Shown in pieces: positions 39,701 to 51,112 of a DNA stretch of 64,000 nt. The notes below the pieces were generated by a model, which was given only the letters and a program-made list of their open reading frames with translations, ran no database searches and was not told the origin of the DNA. Both the position numbers and the translations under genes were made by a program. Origin of the DNA: Stentor coeruleus (lineage: Eukaryota > Ciliophora > Heterotrichea > Heterotrichida > Stentoridae). The stretch is from positions 26,289-90,288 of the forward strand of contig MPUH01000175.1 in the NCBI GenBank assembly GCA_001970955.1, in the 5' to 3' direction. The stretch's first letter is position 1; the number at the start of each line of letters is the position of its first letter.

Positions 39701-40065
39701 AAATTTAACCTCAATCATCTGATTTTTAATTAATAGTAGAAATGTAATACTAATGAGCCTAAATAAGATGAACCTAATAATGGAAAAATTTTAACAAAGC
39801 AAACTTCATGAAATTTATTATTATATTTTTGTAGAAAATAAAAATCTAAACAATAAGTTCGTGAGAGCTATTAAATTATATAAATACAGCTTTTGATAAA
39901 CTAATGGGTCATAGCCTATTATTTTAACCCCTATATTATCATTACACCAAAATCGTATCCTCTAAAATCCCTTAAAACTCTTCTAAATCTCCAGAAAAAA
40001 ATCATATCTTAAACCATCTACCGACAAAATCATTAATATCTTTGCATAATAAAAAATAAAATTTA

Positions 40066-41517
40066 ATGAATCCATCAAAACGTATGCTAATCTTTAATAA
40101 AGCTTTTAACATAACTGAGATCAGAGCAAAAAACCAAGAATCTTCAATCCTCCTACGTAAAAACAAGCGATTTGAGCACTTAGGCAATAAACGTTCTCTT
40201 ATACTTCCAGGCGGGGGATATCGATCCGAGCAAAAATATGACATATCTCAAATCCCATTCAATCTTCATTCAACTTACCCAGAACTATTTCATTCATCTA
40301 GTACTTTTTCTTTATATCTTACAACTTTTGTATCTTGTGAAAATAGTTCTTTATTAATATATTTTGTAGAGGGATTAAGGAAAATAATTTCTTCAGAAAA
40401 TCGCCCTTCAAGAGATTTGATTTTCCCAGAAGTGCCTAAAAAACTAGCTAGTCTTATGGGTTTTAATGATTTTACTAAAGAATGTATTTGGTGCCTTATA
40501 AATTTAGCTTCAGAAACTGATGTTAAAATGCTTATAGAAATAGGAGTTGTAGAAGCTGTTATTGAGACTATGACTACTAATGATGAAGAGATTCTTGATT
40601 TATGTATTTGGTGTTTGGCGAATATTTCAGGGGATAGTATTGAAGCTAGAAATGTTGTTTTAGAAACTGGAATTATAGATAAATTACTAGAATTACTTGA
40701 ATCTCCTTTATGTATGCAGAATTGTGCTTGGTGTATTTCTAATTTGTGTAAAGGAAAACCTTATCCTCCGATGAAGATCTTAGCTAAAGTTTTTGAAAAA
40801 GTCAAAAAGCTAATGGACATTAAAGATGAAGTTCTCGCTGGATTTATTCTTGATATAGTATTTTGTATAACAAACACTGAAGCTATTAAAAATTTCGATT
40901 GGAGTTTTGTTGAAAAAGTGTATAAGCACCTAGATACAAAAAAGCAATCAAAAATCGATTTTATTGCACTAAAAATTATTGGAAATATTATTGTTTATAC
41001 TGATGAAATTATAGAAATACTTGTAGAAAAAGGGATGCTAGACAAACTCTTATATTATTTAAACTGTTATGATATAGGAAAATGTAAAGAGTCTTTATTA
41101 ATATTAAGTAATATTTGTACTGGGCCTAAAAAATGTTTATTACAAGTTATTGAGCATGAAGTTTTTACTAAAGCTGTATCATTTCTTATATCTGAAAATA
41201 AGGATTTGAAAATTGAAGCAATGTGGATTGTAAAAAACATATGTGAATTAAAGGAAGCACAATACAAATTTTTGCAAACTAATGTGATATGTGATTTGAT
41301 TAAAATTATGAATGATGATTACAATGAAATAATTGATATGACCCTTGATATTTTTAGATATTTACTAAGAAATGATAGCCTAAAAGATTTATTTGATCAA
41401 ATTGGTGGAACTGAAGCTTTAACTAAACTCCAAAAAAATGGTAATTTGGCAATATATATGAAAAGTAGCATGATGATAAGCGAATTTTATGAATTTGATA
41501 ACTGTAATGATCTGTAA
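40066..41517 (+). CDS. Importin alpha (karyopherin alpha), divergent, 483 aa
   Basis: A basic N-terminal IBB-like segment (TEIRAKNQESSILLRKNKRF, about 17-36) is followed by tandem armadillo repeats. Hallmarks are CIWCLINLAS, IWCLANISGDS (the WALGNIAGDS motif) and CAWCISNLCKGKPYPP (the WTLSNLCRGKPPP motif), which carry the Trp/Asn ladder that binds nuclear localisation signals. It would carry NLS cargo with importin beta into the nuclei. Length is at the short end of the usual 490-540. Several ladder positions in the later repeats look substituted, so minor-site binding may be weak. Single exon. Confidence 0.88.
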   Translation: MNPSKRMLIFNKAFNITEIRAKNQESSILLRKNKRFEHLGNKRSLILPGGGYRSEQKYDISQIPFNLHSTYPELFHSSSTFSLYLTTFVSCENSSLLIYFVEGLRKIISSENRPSRDLIFPEVPKKLASLMGFNDFTKECIWCLINLASETDVKMLIEIGVVEAVIETMTTNDEEILDLCIWCLANISGDSIEARNVVLETGIIDKLLELLESPLCMQNCAWCISNLCKGKPYPPMKILAKVFEKVKKLMDIKDEVLAGFILDIVFCITNTEAIKNFDWSFVEKVYKHLDTKKQSKIDFIALKIIGNIIVYTDEIIEILVEKGMLDKLLYYLNCYDIGKCKESLLILSNICTGPKKCLLQVIEHEVFTKAVSFLISENKDLKIEAMWIVKNICELKEAQYKFLQTNVICDLIKIMNDDYNEIIDMTLDIFRYLLRNDSLKDLFDQIGGTEALTKLQKNGNLAIYMKSSMMISEFYEFDNCNDL

Positions 41518-44468
41518 TTATAAATGTAAGATTATTTTGTGTTTTTTTAGAATATATTATTGGTACTTATTAATAGATATACTTTTAGATATTATTATAT
41601 AATTAATATTAAATAATACTTGCATTTTAATAGTTGATAATTAGAATATTGAAAATATTCATATTGTAAGATGAATATTAAAATTTTAAATGAAATTTAG
41701 GATAATAAGTATGTTATGAGTGAAATTAAAATTTTAAACTCTTAAGGCTTTATAAAATATATTTTGAAATTTAAAGTAAGTTTGCTTTTATGGATAGTTT
41801 AATATAATTAGTCTGCAAAAAATAAATCATTTGGGATAACCTTAAGGATAAAGGATTTTTTCTAATTTTATAAGAAAAAAATTACTTAGAATGTTTTGTT
41901 TAGATAGTTTATATTGATTGATTTAAAGTATAAAGATAAGAGTTATTATATTTCCAGGCTTCTGAAAAATGTACAAATTATAATTATTTTGATATTTAAA
42001 TTGAACTAGTAGAATACAAAATTGAAATAAGTAAAGTATTTTGAAGAATGCATGAAAAGTGGTGTTAGGCAAGTTATTATTTATATAGAATAATTATGCA
42101 TGATTGTAAATAAGAAAAAGGGAAAGTTCAAATAAATAATTTTGTCATATAAGTAATATATTTTTGCATAGCCATTTTGATGAGTTATTAATGGCAAATA
42201 GTAATCATTTTTTGTTATCAATACTTCAGGAAAACTGGTTTAATAATGAATGACTTACAATATCACTACGCATATTATAATTATTTAATATAGCAATTTT
42301 TTATCTCTTTTATATTTCATGTCTTTGCTTTTAAGCTTTAAATTTAAATTAAAACTACTTTAAAATATCTTTTTGATTTCTTCTTGTTTTAATCGCTTTA
42401 AACTGTATTAATTACTATTATTATAGAATAAAATCTTATATTATCTTGCGAAAAACATCACATTAAGCTAAAGGCAGAAAATTTAACTAAGTTTAAAATC
42501 ATTAATTGAACTCAGTTAAACCAATTTATTATCACAATATATCTTCAAGTATTTATAATCATCAGCATATATGCAGTTAACTAATAGATCCTTAATGGCA
42601 TTCATTTAAAAATTATAATTTATCATACTAAAATTCAAGCTTTAATATTATTCTGTATAGCCAGTCAACTTTGATAATATATTCATAAATTACTAGCTAT
42701 TATTGGCCTTTTAAAAAAATTAAAAACCAAATTCAGTACCTATCATCTTAAATAACTACACAGCAGCCTCACATTAGTAATTAAAGTTAGCAAAGATATT
42801 TTTTCTTTATATAGCAATATTCCTATCTGGTTCGAGACGGAAGAAAATAAGATATGCTGACTAATGAATGGCTATTATTAATATCCACCATATACTAATT
42901 AGCATTTCCTTATAAAGAATCTTATAATTTGTATGGTTATCTTTATGCGAAAAATATTTTAAATATGTTTTAATGGATAAAAAGCCATGATATTGAAAAA
43001 GCATTGAATTAAAATTTCAAGCAACGATAGCCTTCCATTAAAAGTGATTAGATATTTTTTCCAAAAATAACAAAATATTGCGTTGCATCAGAAAAAATAT
43101 CCTTTTGAGATCATTGTTTAAGAGTTAGGTTCTATTGGCTTAAAATTAACTAACGAACTAATAAAAAAATGATTTAAAGTAGAATATGTAAATATTCTAT
43201 AGGAATGTATAGTAAATATAATAGAAATACAAGTATTGATTATATATATAGGTTTTAAGCAGCAGGGTTAGTTAATTATAGCAATAATTATTAGGAAATT
43301 GTGTACAATTTTATTCAATGTCTTGATTGAAAATATTAAAAAAATAAAATAAGCGACGAGGTTAATATAAAAGGCTAAAGAAGTGCATATTATGATAATA
43401 TTAGCTATAAATAGAATAGATATGTATTAGATTAGTAGAATGAAAATATATTTGGTATAATAAAACAAAAAATAGGAAATTAAGCATTTTGATAAGGAAT
43501 AATGATATTATTACTTAAATTAAAAATATGATTTGGACAGATTAACCTAAGATTTATAATAAAGCTTTTTATTGATATTAGATTGCTAGATTAAATATGA
43601 ATGTAGTTATCCTTATAGTATAATTTATATTTTAGAGTAATAATTGAATTTACCCAAAAATTTCTACAGATTAATCGGGTCACTACAAATAGTTGTAAAT
43701 ATCGAATCGAAAGTTATATAGTAAAGTTGTATGTTAGAAAATAGCTTAAAGATTAAAAATCTTTTAATCAGTATATCAAAAATCCTTTATCTTTAAAGCG
43801 AGCAAAATATTAAATTACTTAATTTAATTCATAAAATATATCATTTTATGTATATAAAAGTAATATTTTTCCCCTTTAATTGAGATAATACTAATCTTTC
43901 AATTAAGACTTGATACAGGTTTGAAGGCAAATCATTAGACAATCATTAATGGAATTAGTCTTTACAATATCTTATATATTCTAATAATTTATCAACATTA
44001 ATAAAAAGCATCTGATTTTACAGTCTTAAAGGTCCAGCTAATAAATTAGATCATCTAAAGCTCATAAATTATCTCAAAAACGTACGAATTAACTCATATT
44101 ATAATATTTACCTTCCTAAATCATAAAGAATAATTTTTTAACTAGCATGAATTAAACTACTAACATATTGATATTTATTAAATAGTATATATTTTCACTG
44201 ACCCTTAATACTTATTTATCATAATTAAAGTGTATTTTATCATACAAAAATTTCTTTTCTATCAAAATCATATTTCTTGCAAAAAAACCTTATAATATTT
44301 TCCTTTAAAATTTCCCCAAACTCTTTTATTCTTAAAACTCAACCTAAAACCCACAGCTTCTATCAAAAAAAAACATCATCAGCTATCTTCCGTATATAAT
44401 ATAAAAGTCTCAATCCATAATAGCATATATAAAAGCCCTAAATTTTTTATATCCTATTATCGATATAA
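41518..44468. other. Longest gene-free stretch (about 3 kb), nothing recognised
   Basis: A+T-rich, with stops in every frame and no open frame of note. A T-arm-like ggttcgag at about 42830 has no cloverleaf around it. The last 200 bp before 44469 become A/C-rich (gene upstream flank). Confidence 0.5.
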
Positions 44469-45569
44469 ATGAAGCCAACAAATAAAGGCAAAAAGTCTGA
44501 TGATCGCCGCCGTAGCCGTTCAAGAACTCCAAGCAAGGGTTCCTCAGTCCAAGACTTTATTCCTTTGCCCACTACTACAAAGCTTATCTCACAACTCCAA
44601 GTAGCTCCCTGGGTCCGACCTCACACATTAGATTTCAGTGATATTCTTCTTCAGCTTCATGAAGAAATAATCGATTTCTATGACTATATGCAACCATCAA
44701 AAAAAGACCAAGAGGATCGCTTAGATGTCATTGAGCGTTTAAAAAATATAGCCCAAGAACTTTGGCCTACTAGCCAAATCGACATATTTGGCTCATATGA
44801 AACTGGGCTTTGGCTTCCAAATAGCGATATTGACTTAGTTATAATGACTGGCACAGATGAAGATTTAACAGAGCTCATAAATGCTTTTGCTTACAAAATC
44901 TGCTCACTCGGGATGGCTAGTGAAATGGATCGTATTCTTACAGCCAAAGTGCCTATTTTAAAAATGAAAGATAGGAAAACAGGGATTTATCTTGATATAA
45001 GCTTTAATTTGGACAATGGCTTACAAGGAATTGGTGTTGTTAAAGAATATTTAGAAAAATACCCTGAAGCCAAGTATATTATATGTGTTATTAAATATTT
45101 TCTAAAGCAAAGAGGACTAAATGATACATATTCTGGAGGCATTGGATCGTTTTTATTGTTTTGTTTGGTTATAAGCTCTATCCAAAATCATCCTGCACAT
45201 AAACAAGATAGAAAATATTATTCGAGATATACATTAGCTCATTATTTGGTGAGTTTCTTGAAACTTTATGGCGAAGATTTTAGTTATGAAGTTGTAGGAA
45301 TTAGTATAAAAGGAGAAGGGAATTATTTTAAAAAATCTTCAAGGAATTGGTATTATAATGAAAAACCAGGGTATATAGCAGTGGAATGTCCGCAAAACCC
45401 TGATAATGATCTGGGAAAAAACTCATTTTCTATTGAATTGGTGAAAAAAGCATTTTCGCATGCTTATAAGCTTTTCTGTGCCCAAAGCAAAAAAGTTGCC
45501 TTGACTCCACTGAATATGATAATTAGAGTTGATGAACTTATACTGTCAAGACCTCCTTGTCATAGATAA
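44469..45569 (+). CDS. TRF4/TENT4-type non-canonical poly(A) polymerase, 366 aa
   Basis: The nucleotidyltransferase core is intact: FGSYETGLWLPNSDIDLVIM (107-126) gives the GS motif plus Asp120 and Asp122, and LDISF supplies the third Asp (176). A PAP-associated central domain follows (YIICVIKYFLKQRGLNDTYSGGIGSFLLFCLV), with the GLN...GGIGSY signature of Trf4/5 and PAPD5/7. The N-terminus is Arg/Ser-rich. In other eukaryotes these enzymes add short A tails to nuclear RNAs for exosome decay or add mixed tails to mRNAs. Starts behind an atataa box and is intronless. A separate RNA-binding domain is absent, as is typical. Confidence 0.93.
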   Translation: MKPTNKGKKSDDRRRSRSRTPSKGSSVQDFIPLPTTTKLISQLQVAPWVRPHTLDFSDILLQLHEEIIDFYDYMQPSKKDQEDRLDVIERLKNIAQELWPTSQIDIFGSYETGLWLPNSDIDLVIMTGTDEDLTELINAFAYKICSLGMASEMDRILTAKVPILKMKDRKTGIYLDISFNLDNGLQGIGVVKEYLEKYPEAKYIICVIKYFLKQRGLNDTYSGGIGSFLLFCLVISSIQNHPAHKQDRKYYSRYTLAHYLVSFLKLYGEDFSYEVVGISIKGEGNYFKKSSRNWYYNEKPGYIAVECPQNPDNDLGKNSFSIELVKKAFSHAYKLFCAQSKKVALTPLNMIIRVDELILSRPPCHR

Positions 45570-46743
45570 ATACTTATAACTTTTTTGTAAACAAAAGAAT
45601 AATTTGATTAATAGTTTATCCACACTTAAGAGTAATCTCATATTATTGATATTTTTTATCATAAAGATATATATAGATTAAAAGCATTATCTTATGTTTA
45701 TATTATAAAAGATATAAAATATTTAAGATATCCTGAGTTTTTATATATAAAAGAATAAGCATAAAGTTTGCAATTTTTCATTGTATTTATATGATTTAAA
45801 GAGTAAAGCCATAAATAAAATGTTAGATGAAAAGAAGTAAGGGAAGGATATAAAAAAATAAACAATAATTTCTACTCAGGTCTTATATGATCTATAACTT
45901 AGACTCATTAAAAATTGTAATTATAATAATTTTTTAGCATATCACTAACTTTAGAAGCTATATGCATAGTGTTTGTATTGCTAATATGTTCTAAATACTT
46001 ATTTTGTATAATAAATCATAATATATTTTCTTTAATAACTCTTAAAAAACTGAAATAAGGCTATTGAGAAATGGTATTATTATAATCAATAGCATTATTT
46101 AGAATATAATAAATTATCCTGTTAAAGTAAGAGAAATATTACCAATCAAAGTTAATGCACAATAATTCAACTAAAATTGGGAAAAAATACAGAATGATGT
46201 TATGTCAAAATTAAAGTAGCTATCAAAGTCAAATCCCCAAGACTAAAATATTGATATGTCAGATATGATCATGCATTAAACAACAAATAAAAATCGCAAC
46301 AGAATTCAAGATATTGACCTCAAACAAATCCTTCATAGGGTTTCATGGACCTAATAAAATCTAGGCTATAATTTTATCTTTAATATTATGTTTTATCATT
46401 AGCCAGTCATGCTATTTTAACTATCTGCAGACTTATATTTTTGAATAAACTAAGAATAATGCTGAAGAAACTCAAGTAAAATTTCTATTTTAAAATTATT
46501 TTTGATAATCATTCATGTCATTATTTTTAAAATATTTTATGTTATTTTGTGTTTGATTTCAAAAAATACTTAACACTCCTAAATCCTGTACAAAAAACAG
46601 TCCTTTCTATAAACCCCTACAATATAAAATATTCAAATACTAAAAAAAAAATCCATAACAGAATCAACCTTATCACAAATATCAATTTATTATAAAAACA
46701 GTATGATTTCCCAAAGTCTATCTCTGAAAAATTATTAAGTAAA
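45570..46743. other. Convergent intergenic region, nothing recognised
   Basis: About 1.2 kb of A+T-rich DNA. A stretch at 46090-46500 reads as pseudo-continuous protein only if all three stops are translated. The number of stops is what chance predicts for such A+T content, so no gene is called. Confidence 0.5.
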
Positions 46744-47379
46744 TTATGAAGCTGCTTCTTCTATTGGGGTAAGTTCATTACTTGGCACTAAATGCAATTC
46801 AGATTCTTCTTTGTTTTGAGGGTCTTTAGCTGACTTACTGAATTTAGGTGTAGAATTGCCAGCTTGCGAAGGTGTTTTGCTTGAGTTTACAGTCATTGAT
46901 ATATTCAATGACTTGCCTTGAGACTTCACAGCTTTTTGTATTCTGTCTTGAAAATTTTTCCTTGATATTCTATCTCGATATTCAGAAAGGATTTCATAGT
47001 CTTTGACCATTTTATTAAACGAAAGTTCGGAATTGTTGATTGTTAACTTGTTGACCAAGTGCATATTTTCTTTAACGATTCGTTGCTCTTCTTGCCTTCT
47101 GTATTTTGTGTTCAAAGACTTTTGGGCTGCTATAAGGGCATTTGGAATTGGCAAGAGACTCTTTCTTTCTGATATATTTACAAGTTTTTCATATAGGATC
47201 TTGTTTTCTCGGGATATTTCTAGAGATCTTTCGATATTTGATTTGCGTCCAGCAGGAGGATTCAAAGATGTATTTAGAGCTTTGAAATCTCTTTTCTTGA
47301 TTTTCTCAAGCTTTTGCTTATGAATCTTGTTAGAAATTTCTCTTTCCCATATTGCAGCGAGGCTTTCATAATTCTTCAT
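46744..47379 (-). CDS. CFAP97/Hemingway-domain-like protein, 211 aa
   Basis: Residues about 48-130 show the paired pattern of the CFAP97 domain: SLEISRENKILYEKLVNI, then a spacer, then AQKSLNTKYRRQEEQRIVKENMHLVNKL. That is the KSLN-x-R-x-x-E-x-x-R-I-x-x-EN-x-x-L-x-x-x-L signature found in CFAP97D1/2 and Drosophila Hemingway, which are needed for sperm and ciliary axonemes. The rest is basic at the N-terminus and Ser/Pro/acidic at the C-terminus. Single exon, ATG start. An axonemal role is inferred from the family. Confidence 0.68.
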   Translation of the reverse strand: MKNYESLAAIWEREISNKIHKQKLEKIKKRDFKALNTSLNPPAGRKSNIERSLEISRENKILYEKLVNISERKSLLPIPNALIAAQKSLNTKYRRQEEQRIVKENMHLVNKLTINNSELSFNKMVKDYEILSEYRDRISRKNFQDRIQKAVKSQGKSLNISMTVNSSKTPSQAGNSTPKFSKSAKDPQNKEESELHLVPSNELTPIEEAAS

Positions 47380-48374
47380 TTCAAAATATTATACTTCGCA
47401 TACTAAAAATTAAAATTCAATGTTTAAAAAATAATCCATTCATTATGATATGCTAAATAATAGCTTTGCTTATCTTTATGACTATTATATCTGTATTATA
47501 TGTATTTTATTAAAAAAGAGATATAATAAGATTAGCTGTAAAAACTAAATATCTTTGTATATTATATACAAAAAATAGGTTTATCATAACTCAGTTAATT
47601 GAAATCATCATTTTGCTGATATTATAGAGTAAATACTATAAAATTATAAACTCGCCTGATATATCATAAAGGAGATTAAACTGCAAATAAAAATATTAAC
47701 TTTGTAAGGATGCATGTCTTATCTTAAAACATAAGCTAGGCTATTTCTTAGATCTTTATTTGAAAAAACAATAAACCACCAAAATATTATGAAGATAATA
47801 AAAAAAGGTTAATAAAAAATACTAATCTCAGATTCAAGCTTATAAACCATATTTCCACGTTAAAAAGGTTTGAAAATCTAAAAATCGGCAGAATTCATAG
47901 CTTTTTGATGACGAAAACAGTTATCCTGATGGTCAGATATTTGATTCTATATCAAAAGCCGATATTTTATCAAGCATAGAGCGAATAACATTAAACAAAT
48001 CTTTGAGCTTCCATCATTTTCGCACTCAAAGAACATAATCCATAAAGATCTTATTTTCGATAACCTTAAAATACAATCATCTGAATCAATACCAAATATA
48101 AAGCTCATTGATTATAGATCTTCATTTAAAATAATTTCTTAATGAAATCACACAAAAAGCTTATATAATCATTATTGTCAAATATATTGAAAATGATACA
48201 GATAGTCTACTACAACATTTTCCTTACAATTTTTTAACCAAAAAAATACCATAAACGAAAGTGACAAATTAAATCATAAAAAAAACCAAAATCAACAGTC
48301 AAGTATAAATTTCAATGATTTCCAAAGAATATTTAATATCTGTTTATAAGTTTAAGAATTAATAGTAAAAAATA
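47380..48374. other. Intergenic, no secure gene
   Basis: About 1 kb. The 47880-48130 part is somewhat richer in G+C than its surroundings and has short open stretches on the minus strand, but with stops and no recognised motif. It could be a relic of something. The 48230-48370 end is A/C-rich, as expected 3' of the minus-strand gene. Confidence 0.4.
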
Positions 48375-48917
48375 TTACTTATTCCTTAGTTGGGCATATT
48401 TTGAATTCATCTCTTCTCTCCTTTTATCTGTCCTTGGGGTAACTTCCGGCATATTTATAAGATTTCTCTTTGGGTCATGGTCATTATAAAAATTAGCCCA
48501 TTTTATTGAATTTCTATACCAAAGTCCCATAACAAAAGCCCCAATCATTAGTGCACAAGCACCAACAAGACTGTATCTTACAGCATTAGCATTGCTTTCA
48601 CCAATTGAATTTGAGAAATCTGAATAAACAATAATGCCAATTGTAAACCCAATCATCGCTAAGGTTGTTAAAAGTAACAAAAGACAATAAAAAGTCATCC
48701 CGCCCTGTGAAAATCGGCTTTTATGTCCAATTATTGACACTATTATTATGCCAAGACCTAGACCTGTGAATGATCCATTGTACCAGTTGAATGAACTATC
48801 ATCAGCACAAACATAGATACCAGCAGCGATAACTCCAAGGCCGATAACTATTAAGAACAAATTTACAAATCGGAACATGCAGAGAATGCATTTGTTGCCT
48901 TGAACTCTATCTTCCAT
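48375..48917 (-). CDS. Four-TM membrane protein, 180 aa
   Basis: Four hydrophobic segments: about 13-37 (FRFVNLFLIVIGLGVIAAGIYV), 50-63 (LGLGIIIVSIIG), 75-98 (FYCLLLLLTTLAMIGFTIGI) and 115-132 (SLVGACALMIGAFVMGLW). The spacing, short first loop and N-terminal charged cap resemble a minimal tetraspanin/claudin-like fold. The loops lack the large Cys-rich domain seen in the protein at 31644-32609. The C-terminal 45 residues are hydrophilic and cytosolic-looking. No family can be named securely. Confidence 0.7.
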   Translation of the reverse strand: MEDRVQGNKCILCMFRFVNLFLIVIGLGVIAAGIYVCADDSSFNWYNGSFTGLGLGIIIVSIIGHKSRFSQGGMTFYCLLLLLTTLAMIGFTIGIIVYSDFSNSIGESNANAVRYSLVGACALMIGAFVMGLWYRNSIKWANFYNDHDPKRNLINMPEVTPRTDKRREEMNSKYAQLRNK

Positions 48918-49380
48918 ATTTACAACAACAAGATATCTATTTGTCTACAGGGATATTGGTTTTTTTTCTGGAGTTTGGAGATGATTAGGTTTTTTTATCA
49001 TTGAAGAATTTGTGTTAGAAACAAAGATTTTAGATGCTGTAGGGTAATATTATGAGTGAATATATATTAAAAGGTGGAAAGTGAAGTTATTGTTCTATAA
49101 AAGAAATAAAACTAGATAAAATACTTGAAATTATTTTCTATTATATTATTTATTAGATTAGTAAATAATGATCAGTAGAAATTAAGAGTTATTATATATA
49201 CTATGAGGAAATAGATTGAGTTATAAATATTGAAAAAGAATTAATATTTATCAAAAGTGCAAATAATAAGTTTATTGTAACAGAAAGTCTGTTCTGATAG
49301 TTTATTTCAGCATAAAAGCTCTTAGTATCTAAATCTTATCAAACTATTAAAATGGGATATAAAGAAAAGAAAACTTAATA
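48918..49380. other. Divergent intergenic region
   Basis: About 460 bp. G/T-rich on + next to 48918. The A/C-rich flank expected before 49381 is weak here, one of the poorer fits to the skew rule. Confidence 0.4.
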
Positions 49381-50712
49381 ATGACCGAAAGTTTTATCAA
49401 AAACAATGGGAGTATTTTGTTTAATAGTAGCTCAGGTAAAGAATATTTTACTGATGATTATGAAAGCCAGAACCTAAGTTTTTTCTCTATAGAAAAACAG
49501 GAAAGACAGTTTAAAGTTAAATATCACTTAAAATTACTTAACCAGTGGAAGATGTTCAGATTTTTAAGTGCATTGTTTGGTACACTCGCTATAATCCCTG
49601 CGACAATATCTTATGAATCCAGCTACTCCGCAGATCGAACTTACAATAATTGCACAATAATCACTGAAAACCAATATTTTTTGTGTCTTATGACTTTGAT
49701 TTTCAGCTATACAGGCATCTTGTTACAAATTCCTTTCAAAATTTTATACTACAAATGGTTAGCTATTTATCCATTAACTTTTACAGAACTCGCCCCAACT
49801 TTTAAACCAGCTTTTTTTGAAATTACAGAACTTATGAGAAAACGTAAGCCTATTGAATATATAAAAGGCCACCATACTTATTTAGTTATTATTTTATTCT
49901 TGATTTTTCCATATCCAGGTTTTAATACTCAGATTCATATCCCTCAGCAAATTAATTATATTGATTATAGCTTGTGTTATTATTTAGAAGAAATATTTTA
50001 TTTTATCATGTTTTTAAGGCCAATTTATTTAGCATTTACTATATTCAGTTATGGGCATTTTCATAATACTTTTGCTTTTAGGGCTCGAGAACGATATCGT
50101 GTTAAAGATACGATTATGTTTCATGTAAAATGCTATGCTTGGCTACACCCGAAAAAAGTGCTATTTTTTGTGTTTTTCATACCAGGAATTTTGTTTTTTA
50201 GTATAGGCCTTAGGATTTTTGAAAGGATGATAAAGTTTAGGAAAACTAATTTTGAGTCGTTTGAAAACTCGATATGGTGTATTTATGTAACAATTTTCAC
50301 TATTGGATATGGAGATATTATACCAACTTCAGTCCCTTCAAGAATTGTGATATTTTTTAGTCTGATTTGGGCTAGGATTATATTGTCAATGACACTTATT
50401 ACAGTTAGAACCATAATGAAGCTTAGTCCAAAAGAGATTAAAGCTTATAATGCTATTGTTAGTGCTAGGGAACGTGGGTGTTTTATAACAGATTTTGCCT
50501 ATGAAAGAATCAATAGAGATGGGAAGATAAGGAAGTGGGAAACTTTTTTGAGGAAAATTATGAAGTTTTTTAGGGTGTCCAGGAAGAGGAAGTTACTGGA
50601 AAGTGTGGATTTGCATACTGAGAATTTGTATTTAGAAGGGCAGATAGAAAAAGTTGGCCATGTCGCTGAGGCAATTCAATTAAAACTTGAAAGGCTACTA
50701 AAAGATATTTAG
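49381..50712 (+). CDS. Six-TM K+ channel, SK-like, 443 aa
   Basis: The selectivity filter TIGYGD (307-312) sits in a pore loop (SIWCIYVTIFTIGYGDIIP) between S5 (LFFVFFIPGILFFSIGL) and S6 (FFSLIWARIILSMTLITV). Four more hydrophobic segments precede it (about 60-80, 98-118, 167-180, 200-222). S4 lacks a clear Arg ladder, so strong voltage gating is not expected. The post-S6 helix (LSPKEIKAYNAIVSARE) resembles the SK-channel region LTKAEKHVHNFM that binds calmodulin, so Ca2+/calmodulin gating is plausible. Such channels shape the ciliate membrane potential and ciliary reversal. Intronless. Confidence 0.86.
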   Translation: MTESFIKNNGSILFNSSSGKEYFTDDYESQNLSFFSIEKQERQFKVKYHLKLLNQWKMFRFLSALFGTLAIIPATISYESSYSADRTYNNCTIITENQYFLCLMTLIFSYTGILLQIPFKILYYKWLAIYPLTFTELAPTFKPAFFEITELMRKRKPIEYIKGHHTYLVIILFLIFPYPGFNTQIHIPQQINYIDYSLCYYLEEIFYFIMFLRPIYLAFTIFSYGHFHNTFAFRARERYRVKDTIMFHVKCYAWLHPKKVLFFVFFIPGILFFSIGLRIFERMIKFRKTNFESFENSIWCIYVTIFTIGYGDIIPTSVPSRIVIFFSLIWARIILSMTLITVRTIMKLSPKEIKAYNAIVSARERGCFITDFAYERINRDGKIRKWETFLRKIMKFFRVSRKRKLLESVDLHTENLYLEGQIEKVGHVAEAIQLKLERLLKDI

Positions 50713-51112
50713 TTATTTAATTGTAAGATTGATTACTTGATTTAATGCTTTAAAAATATAAATAAAATTCACTTTAGCATTAATCAACTTTAAATCCAAG
50801 TCATCTCAATAAAATATTCAATCATAAACTAAAATCTTATTAAGCCAATTAGCCTATTCCTTTTATCATATACATCCTCTTTTCCAACTTTATATAATTC
50901 AACTTACACATAAACTCTCAAATAAAAAACCTTAAAAATACTCAATTCATCATAAAAACTCTTTATCCTCTTCATATAAAATCCTAAGTTCCATACTTCT
51001 CCACAATGCTCACAATCTATTTTCACTTTCCTACAAGGAAAAATCCATACATATAACTAAACAAATCAAGTTTTAAGGTAAATTTATTTGAAGCTTTATA
51101 TAATTAAGCAAA
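50713..51112. other. Intergenic between two plus-strand genes
   Basis: About 400 bp. From about 50760 it is strikingly A/C-rich and nearly G-free up to 51060, a typical upstream flank. Confidence 0.45.

Larger units (their letters stand above)
39137..39948 (-). mobile_element. Merlin/IS1595-type DNA transposon relic, 812 bp, with long terminal inverted repeats
   Basis: The two ends are inverted repeats of roughly 93-97 nt, about 85% alike: the left starts ggtataatgatactatag, and the right end, read inward, starts ggtgtaatgataatatag. Both share gggttaaaat-type, acccattattttatc-type and ataatttaatagctctc blocks in the same order. The 8 bases outside are aaaatccc (left) and aaaatcgt (right), a plausible decayed 8-bp target duplication, the size known for this superfamily. 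Inside, the minus strand encodes remains of an ISXO2-like (DDE, IS1595/Merlin) transposase. It lies between two plus-strand genes. It is non-autonomous now because of the stops. Confidence 0.85.

Noticed and set aside
42820-42845. tRNA T-arm-like ggttcgagac
   Set aside because: No matching acceptor, D-arm or anticodon stem upstream, and the T-stem does not pair.
46090-46500. Coherent-looking protein if TAA/TAG are read as Gln and TGA as Trp
   Set aside because: About 13 stops in 150 codons is what chance gives at this A+T content. No homology holds up, so it is not evidence for an altered code.
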